Below, in pieces: positions 60,481 to 64,000 of a DNA stretch of 64,000 bases. The stretch lies in NCBI RefSeq assembly GCF_902859825.1, contig NZ_CADIKB010000011.1, positions 62,001 to 126,000 of the forward strand, in the 5' to 3' direction. Source of the stretch: Paraburkholderia phenoliruptrix (GTDB lineage: Bacteria > Pseudomonadota > Gammaproteobacteria > Burkholderiales > Burkholderiaceae). The translations under genes were made by a program, and so were the position numbers. Position 1 is the first letter of the stretch; each line of letters starts with the position of its first letter. The notes beneath the pieces are model-generated. The model ran no database searches, was not told the origin of the DNA, and saw nothing but the letters and a program-made list of their open reading frames with translations.

Positions 60481-60539
60481 GACGTAAAACGAGGCGACGT
60501 AAAACGAAACGATGTGAGCGGAGCGATGCAAAGCGAAGC
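60481..60539. repeat. 15-bp imperfect minisatellite
   Basis: Units GACGTAAAACGAGGC, GACGTAAAACGAAAC, GATGTGAGCGGAGC and GATGCAAAGCGAAGC lie head to tail (15, 15, 14 and 15 bp) between the two-helix protein gene and psiF. The first two share a perfect 12-bp core. Confidence 0.85.
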
Positions 60540-60593
60540 AACGTCGGTATGCAGCGCCGCGCAAGTCGCGCGGCGCGTGGGCGATGCCGCGGA

Positions 60594-60887
60594 TCAGTTG
60601 GCCGGAGCCGACGAGAGGCAGCTCTTCATGAACGCCTTGCGCTCGTCGCCTTTCTTGCCGGCGGCTTGCGTGTTGCAGGCCTTCATCTTGTCCTGCTGGC
60701 TCATGGGCGCGGCAGCCGGTTTCGCCGACAGGCAGCTCTTCATGAACGCCTTGCGCTCGTCGCCTTTCTTGTCGCCGGCCTGCTTGTTACAGTCGGCCAT
60801 TTTCGTCTGCTGGCTGTTCTGCGCGAACGCGGGCGAAACGAGGACGGCGCCGAGTACCATGGCAGCGATTGCGGATTGGATTTTCAT
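60594..60887 (-). CDS. PsiF family exported protein
   Basis: This 97-residue protein has a signal peptide (MKIQSAIAAMVLGAVLVSPA, cleaved near residue 22) and two copies of the PsiF repeat, each with KKGDERKAFMKSCL. The two copies share an identical 42-bp DNA segment (60616-60657 and 60730-60771). E. coli PsiF is phosphate-starvation induced; its function is unknown. ATG 60887 follows GGAG, and the upstream open frame adds only four residues. It is likely periplasmic. Confidence 0.88.
   Translation of the reverse strand: MKIQSAIAAMVLGAVLVSPAFAQNSQQTKMADCNKQAGDKKGDERKAFMKSCLSAKPAAAPMSQQDKMKACNTQAAGKKGDERKAFMKSCLSSAPAN
60616..60771. repeat. 42-bp perfect direct repeat inside the psiF-like gene
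   Basis: The segments 60616-60657 and 60730-60771 are identical over 42 bp with a 114-bp (38-codon) period. This is the coding basis of the two PsiF repeats and could allow deletion of one repeat by slippage. Confidence 0.9.
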
Positions 60888-61354
60888 GTGACACTCCATC
60901 GGTGTGGAAACGTTTTTGGGTCGTCATGCACGTGGGCGTCGACGGCATCCGGCCCTCGGCAAGTCCATTATGGCAAATGCTGTCTGCATCAACGGTCAAA
61001 ACTGCGTTCCCGTTGACAACGGCGCCCGCTGGTTTTCCCTGACGATGCAGCGTGCGCCGAAATTGGATGGATGAAATTGCCGAATGCGGGCAGGCAATAA
61101 TGTTATGCATTGCAGATTAAATGACGATGCAATTCGACTGTAATTCGCGGCCTGCGCCGGCCGTCAGCAAGGGTGTGGAAATTCGCCCTGCATTGTTCCG
61201 CACGCGCGAACATTTGCTGCGAGTGCACATGAATGAGAATTGGTAAGGAAATCCTGAGGGAAATCCTTAACGAGAATCGCTCTCCCGTCACGTCTTTTTG
61301 CGGTTTAGGCGCTGCGCGGTGTGATTAAGCTGTATTAACCCGGAGGACCTTGCC
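60888..61354. other. regulatory stretch upstream of the yciI-like gene
   Basis: This 467-bp gap is AT-richer than its surroundings. It contains an imperfect palindrome with TAAGGA at 61244-61249 and TCCTTA at 61264-61269, flanking two copies of GGAAATCC. It also has two near-identical blocks AATGAGAAT and AACGAGAAT at about 61232 and 61269. A 62-codon frame on the minus strand (61103-61291) is not called because it lacks homology. No strong -35/-10 pair was found. Confidence 0.45.
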
Positions 61355-61651
61355 ATGCACTTTTTGTTGACCTATGAGCTCGTGCCGGACTACCTGGAGC
61401 GGCGCGGCGAGTACCGCGACTCGCATCTGAAACTCGCATGGGCGGCGGCGGAGCGCGGTGAACTCGTGCTTGCCGGTGCACTGACCGAACCGGTGGATAC
61501 AGCAGTGCTGCTTTTCACCGGCGACACGCCTCGCGCCGCCGAGGCCTTTGCCCAAGCCGATCCTTATGTGCAAGCGGGCCTCGTCACACGCTGGCGCGTG
61601 CGCGAATGGACCACAGTGGTGGGCGAGGGCGCGGCGACGCCGGTCCGTTAG
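61355..61651 (+). CDS. YciI-like protein
   Basis: This 98-residue protein has the ferredoxin-like YciI fold pattern: MHFLLTYELVPDYLERRGEY at the start, AERGELVLAGALTEP in the middle and a final strand including VRTWRV-type sequence (TRWRVREWTTV). The conserved His (DSHL) typical of the family is present. The family is usually uncharacterised. GGAGGA lies seven bases before the ATG. Confidence 0.85.
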   Translation: MHFLLTYELVPDYLERRGEYRDSHLKLAWAAAERGELVLAGALTEPVDTAVLLFTGDTPRAAEAFAQADPYVQAGLVTRWRVREWTTVVGEGAATPVR

Positions 61652-62275
61652 AAGGCTCGCCCCAAGCCCGCTAGCCGGCAAGCAAACGAGCGCCAGCCTG
61701 CGGCGCGGCGGTATCCTTGCGACAAGCCGCGGGCCCGCATTGCCACATCGGTGTCATCGGCCGGGCGCACCGTGGACTCAGTGCGCACGCAACGAAGTCG
61801 CGCATGCGGGCGCCCGAGAAATTCGCAGGAATGTATCGCATCATGGTGCTGTCGAATTCGAGCCGGCCATTCATTGCCTTTGCCGTTTTTTTTGGCAGGT
61901 ATTTGCGGCGTTTTTGCCGGTCCGATGTTCCGCATTAGCCATTCCGTCGCTATGACAAGAAGCATTTCCGTTACGGCATGACGTGAATTAAGCGAGTGAA
62001 AACGACAAGTTTGTTTCTATCCGTAACACTTGTCGCAACGATATTCACGCAAACCCTGGTGATGGTATGCTTCGTGCACAATTCTCCCATGCACGAGTGA
62101 GACCACGTTTTGTGCTTCGCAATAGGGATAAACCGCACTAACCCGGGGCGGTGTTTGCCAGCCAACAGAACGTACAAAACATATTTGTGCAACCGAGGGT
62201 GACACACGGATCGTGAAGGTTGAATCCGTGGTCCACCCAACGCCGCGGCCCGGCCAGGCTGCGTGGAGAAAATCC
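61652..62275. other. long regulatory region upstream of the transposase-domain gene
   Basis: This 624-bp gene-less region becomes AT-rich after 61880. It has a T8 tract near 61890 and three spaced inverted repeats: CGACAAGT/ACTTGTCG (62003-62035, 17-bp spacer), TCGTGCA/TGCACGA (62072-62096, 11-bp spacer) and CACGGAT/ATCCGTG (62205-62230, 12-bp spacer). A weak TTGCCA (62155-62160) with CATATT (62180-62185) could be a promoter. Confidence 0.6.
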
Positions 62276-63799
62276 ATGTTTTTCGATGAGCTAAGCAATG
62301 ACGAATGGGCGCTGCTATCAGCGCTTGTCTCCGATGAGCCGGCCGTCCGTCTGAACCGACGCGGGCGGCCCCGCGCCGACCCACGTGTCGTGGCCAATGC
62401 CGTTTTGTGGATCCTGACCACCGGAGAGCCCTGGTCGAAGCTGCCGGGCCGCTATCCATCGGGCCCGACCTGCCGGCGCCGTTTCGAGGAATGGCAACTG
62501 AACGGCACGCTGCTGGAGATGGTGCGGCTTCTGTCGAGCAAGGGCCGCACGTTCGCTTATATCCCGCAGCCGGCGCCGCCTGTCGCGGCCAAGCCCGCCG
62601 CAGCCGTCGTGGAAGCGCCCAGCACGCGCGAGGAGAGTGCCCGCGGCGTGTCGTGGCGAAGCCCCGAGTCGTGGCAGGCACCGGGCTCGGGCGGCAACCG
62701 GTCGAGCGCGTTTGACCCAGGCCATATGTCCAACATGTCCAATATGCCCCATGCGTCGCTTGCGTCGGATACCTCGCCGGCGCGCGCCTGGGGGGCGGCC
62801 GATCCGATTGCGGACATCACGCGTCAACTGGCAGGTTTCGATCATGCCGCGCCCGGCGCAGCGCAGGCCACCCGGGCATCGCAGGCCACGCACGCCATAC
62901 CGCGCGCGCCGGCCTTGCCCACGCCGTCCGTCGCTTATGCACCGCGCCCTGCGCTGCGGACCGACTTGCGAGCCATGAACGAAGCGGGCGCGGTCGGCGC
63001 GGCAATGCAAGGCCTTGATGCAGCCATTGCATCGGCACGCGCTGGCTCACAGGCAGCGCTGCCACATAGCCCGCTGTCGACCGCTCTCGCGCCGCGCGGG
63101 AGGCAGGTCGCCGAGCGGCATGGCTATCTGATCTATGTGGCCGCCGAGCGCGTGCCCAATGCGATGTACCGCGCGTGGGCGGAGATCATGAAAGACGGCA
63201 GGCGCGTCGAACGCTCGGGCCTCGTCGGTCCGCGCTTCGCGGACGCCGCCGCGGCCGAGCATTATGCGTTCGAATGGGCGGCGCAGTGGATCGAACGCGA
63301 ATGCGCGACGCGGTCGGCATCGCAAGCAGTCCGAACCACCCACGCAGCGGACCCAGCGCCGCAAGTCCGCGTAACGCATGTGCAAGCGCACGCGCACACT
63401 CACGCCACGTCGCTATACGCGCAGGCGCACAAGCCGGCAGCCATGCAGAATGTCCCTGCCACTCACGCGTCTTATGCAGCGGCGCCGTCCCGTCTCATGG
63501 CGGGCATGCGTCATGTGCCCGAGCCGGTTGCCACGCCTCACGGCGCGCCTTTGCATGGTGCGTTGAATGCGTTTCGTGGACCGCTGCGTCGCTATACAGG
63601 CGAACCGGCAGCGGGCGCGAGCGGCGCAGGGAAGGGCTTCAATGAGGCGGGCTTCAACGAGGCGGCAAACTTTGCACGCAGCCCGGCAGCAAGCGCAACG
63701 ACTTTGATCAATGGCGCACCGGCAGCACTCGCGGGCACCGAGCGCGACAAGGCCGAGCGTTATCCGTCGCACACAGAGCTCATCTCCCATGCGGGATGA
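62276..63799 (+). CDS. protein with isolated IS5-type transposase N-terminal domain and long disordered linker
   Basis: This 507-residue protein has an N-terminal domain (about residues 5-85) that closely resembles the DUF4096 domain at the start of IS5-family transposases: LSNDEWALLSAL, RPRADPRVVANAVLWI, LTTGEPWSKLPGRYP, and CRRRFEEWQLNGTLLEM. The DDE catalytic domain is absent. A low-complexity linker rich in Ala/Pro/Gly/Ser (about 96-275, with tandem MSN) leads to a compact predicted domain at about 276-343 (RQVAERHGYLIYVAAERVP, FADAAAAEHYAFEWAAQWIE). The tail carries His-rich (HAHTHA) and GFNEAGFNEA repeats. ATG 62276 follows GGAG. I read it as a domesticated DNA-binding protein. Confidence 0.75.
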   Translation: MFFDELSNDEWALLSALVSDEPAVRLNRRGRPRADPRVVANAVLWILTTGEPWSKLPGRYPSGPTCRRRFEEWQLNGTLLEMVRLLSSKGRTFAYIPQPAPPVAAKPAAAVVEAPSTREESARGVSWRSPESWQAPGSGGNRSSAFDPGHMSNMSNMPHASLASDTSPARAWGAADPIADITRQLAGFDHAAPGAAQATRASQATHAIPRAPALPTPSVAYAPRPALRTDLRAMNEAGAVGAAMQGLDAAIASARAGSQAALPHSPLSTALAPRGRQVAERHGYLIYVAAERVPNAMYRAWAEIMKDGRRVERSGLVGPRFADAAAAEHYAFEWAAQWIERECATRSASQAVRTTHAADPAPQVRVTHVQAHAHTHATSLYAQAHKPAAMQNVPATHASYAAAPSRLMAGMRHVPEPVATPHGAPLHGALNAFRGPLRRYTGEPAAGASGAGKGFNEAGFNEAANFARSPAASATTLINGAPAALAGTERDKAERYPSHTELISHAG

Positions 63800-63929
63800 G
63801 CACAAGGCTTAAGCGCAGTACCCCGCGGCTGTCGGAGCAACCGCCGCAGGTTCCCGCTTCATTTGCTGTATTGCAACGCTGTAATGCAACGCTGTTCCTG
63901 CAACTGACTCGCGTGCCTGATTCAGGGCT

Positions 63930-64000
63930 TTACTCGCGCCCGTAGGTGTCGTCGAAACGCACGATGTCGTCTTCGCCGAGATACGAACCGGATTGCACCT
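63930..64000 (-). CDS. mannose-1-phosphate guanylyltransferase / mannose-6-phosphate isomerase, C-terminal end (partial)
   Basis: The reverse strand encodes the end of a protein, VQSGSYLGEDDIVRFDDTYG followed by Arg-Glu and a TAA stop at 63930-63932. This matches the conserved C-terminus of type II bifunctional ManC/AlgA/BceA proteins, which make GDP-mannose for exopolysaccharide. Only 23 codons are present; the start lies to the right of the window. It is convergent with the transposase-domain gene. This suggests an exopolysaccharide locus continues beyond the edge. Confidence 0.85.
   Translation of the reverse strand, partial: VQSGSYLGEDDIVRFDDTYGRE

Noticed and set aside
62276..63799. A complete insertion sequence of the IS5 family
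   Set aside because: Only the N-terminal domain resembles a transposase. No catalytic DDE domain, flanking inverted repeats or target duplication was seen.

Overview
The window is about 64 kb of high-GC chromosome. Gene content and order (tig-clpP-clpX-lon-hupB-tRNA-Val-tRNA-Asp-ppiD, selO-msrB, mltG-tmk-holB-tatD) point to the Burkholderiaceae, most likely Burkholderia sensu lato (Paraburkholderia/Caballeronia type). This assignment comes from recognised proteins and synteny, not from a database search. No CRISPR array, prophage, rRNA or complete insertion sequence is visible. Most of it looks like core chromosome, with a more accessory right end.

Layout. 0.4-5.4 kb: an uncharacterised pair, a giant DUF2339 membrane protein and a DUF3999 exported protein, with overlapping stop and start. 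5.5-7.2 kb: a MarR regulator and glycerate kinase on the minus strand. 7.6-17.2 kb: a protein quality-control block of trigger factor, ClpP, ClpX, Lon, HU, two tRNAs and a PpiD-like periplasmic chaperone, punctuated by clear intrinsic terminators. 17.3-24.4 kb: a small lipoprotein, a GDSL esterase divergent from an orphan YbbA-type ABC ATPase, Pgi, the NAD(P)HX repair enzyme Nnr and a DadA-like oxidase. 24.8-28.9 kb: PurL. 29.1-33.0 kb: minus-strand genes yciB-bolA-parvulin and selO-msrB.

33.3-45.0 kb is a fatty-acid or acyl-CoA catabolic island: acyl-CoA ligase, FadB-type bifunctional enzyme, thiolase, a MocR regulator, PaaI-type thioesterase, an MDR reductase, an SDR and an HSL-type esterase. 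No acyl-CoA dehydrogenase is present. 45.0-51.5 kb holds an NRDE protein, YgfZ, then MltG, thymidylate kinase, DNA polymerase III delta prime, a GNAT acetyltransferase and TatD. 51.5-58.7 kb holds a periplasmic ankyrin protein, a Rap1a/Tai-like small protein, an MscS channel, OtsA, a stand-alone RecF/OLD-like ATPase and a GT4 glycosyltransferase, which suggests an envelope and osmotic-stress neighbourhood. 58.9-64.0 kb holds small envelope proteins (SYLF lipoprotein, a two-helix membrane protein, PsiF), a YciI protein, a protein carrying only the N-terminal domain of an IS5-type transposase, and the C-terminal end of a mannose-1-phosphate guanylyltransferase that runs off the right edge.

The strongest candidates for undescribed biology are the apparently domesticated transposase-domain protein with three spaced inverted repeats upstream of it, the DUF2339-DUF3999 module, the orphan ATPase after otsA, and several short repeat arrays in front of clpP, lon and tig.
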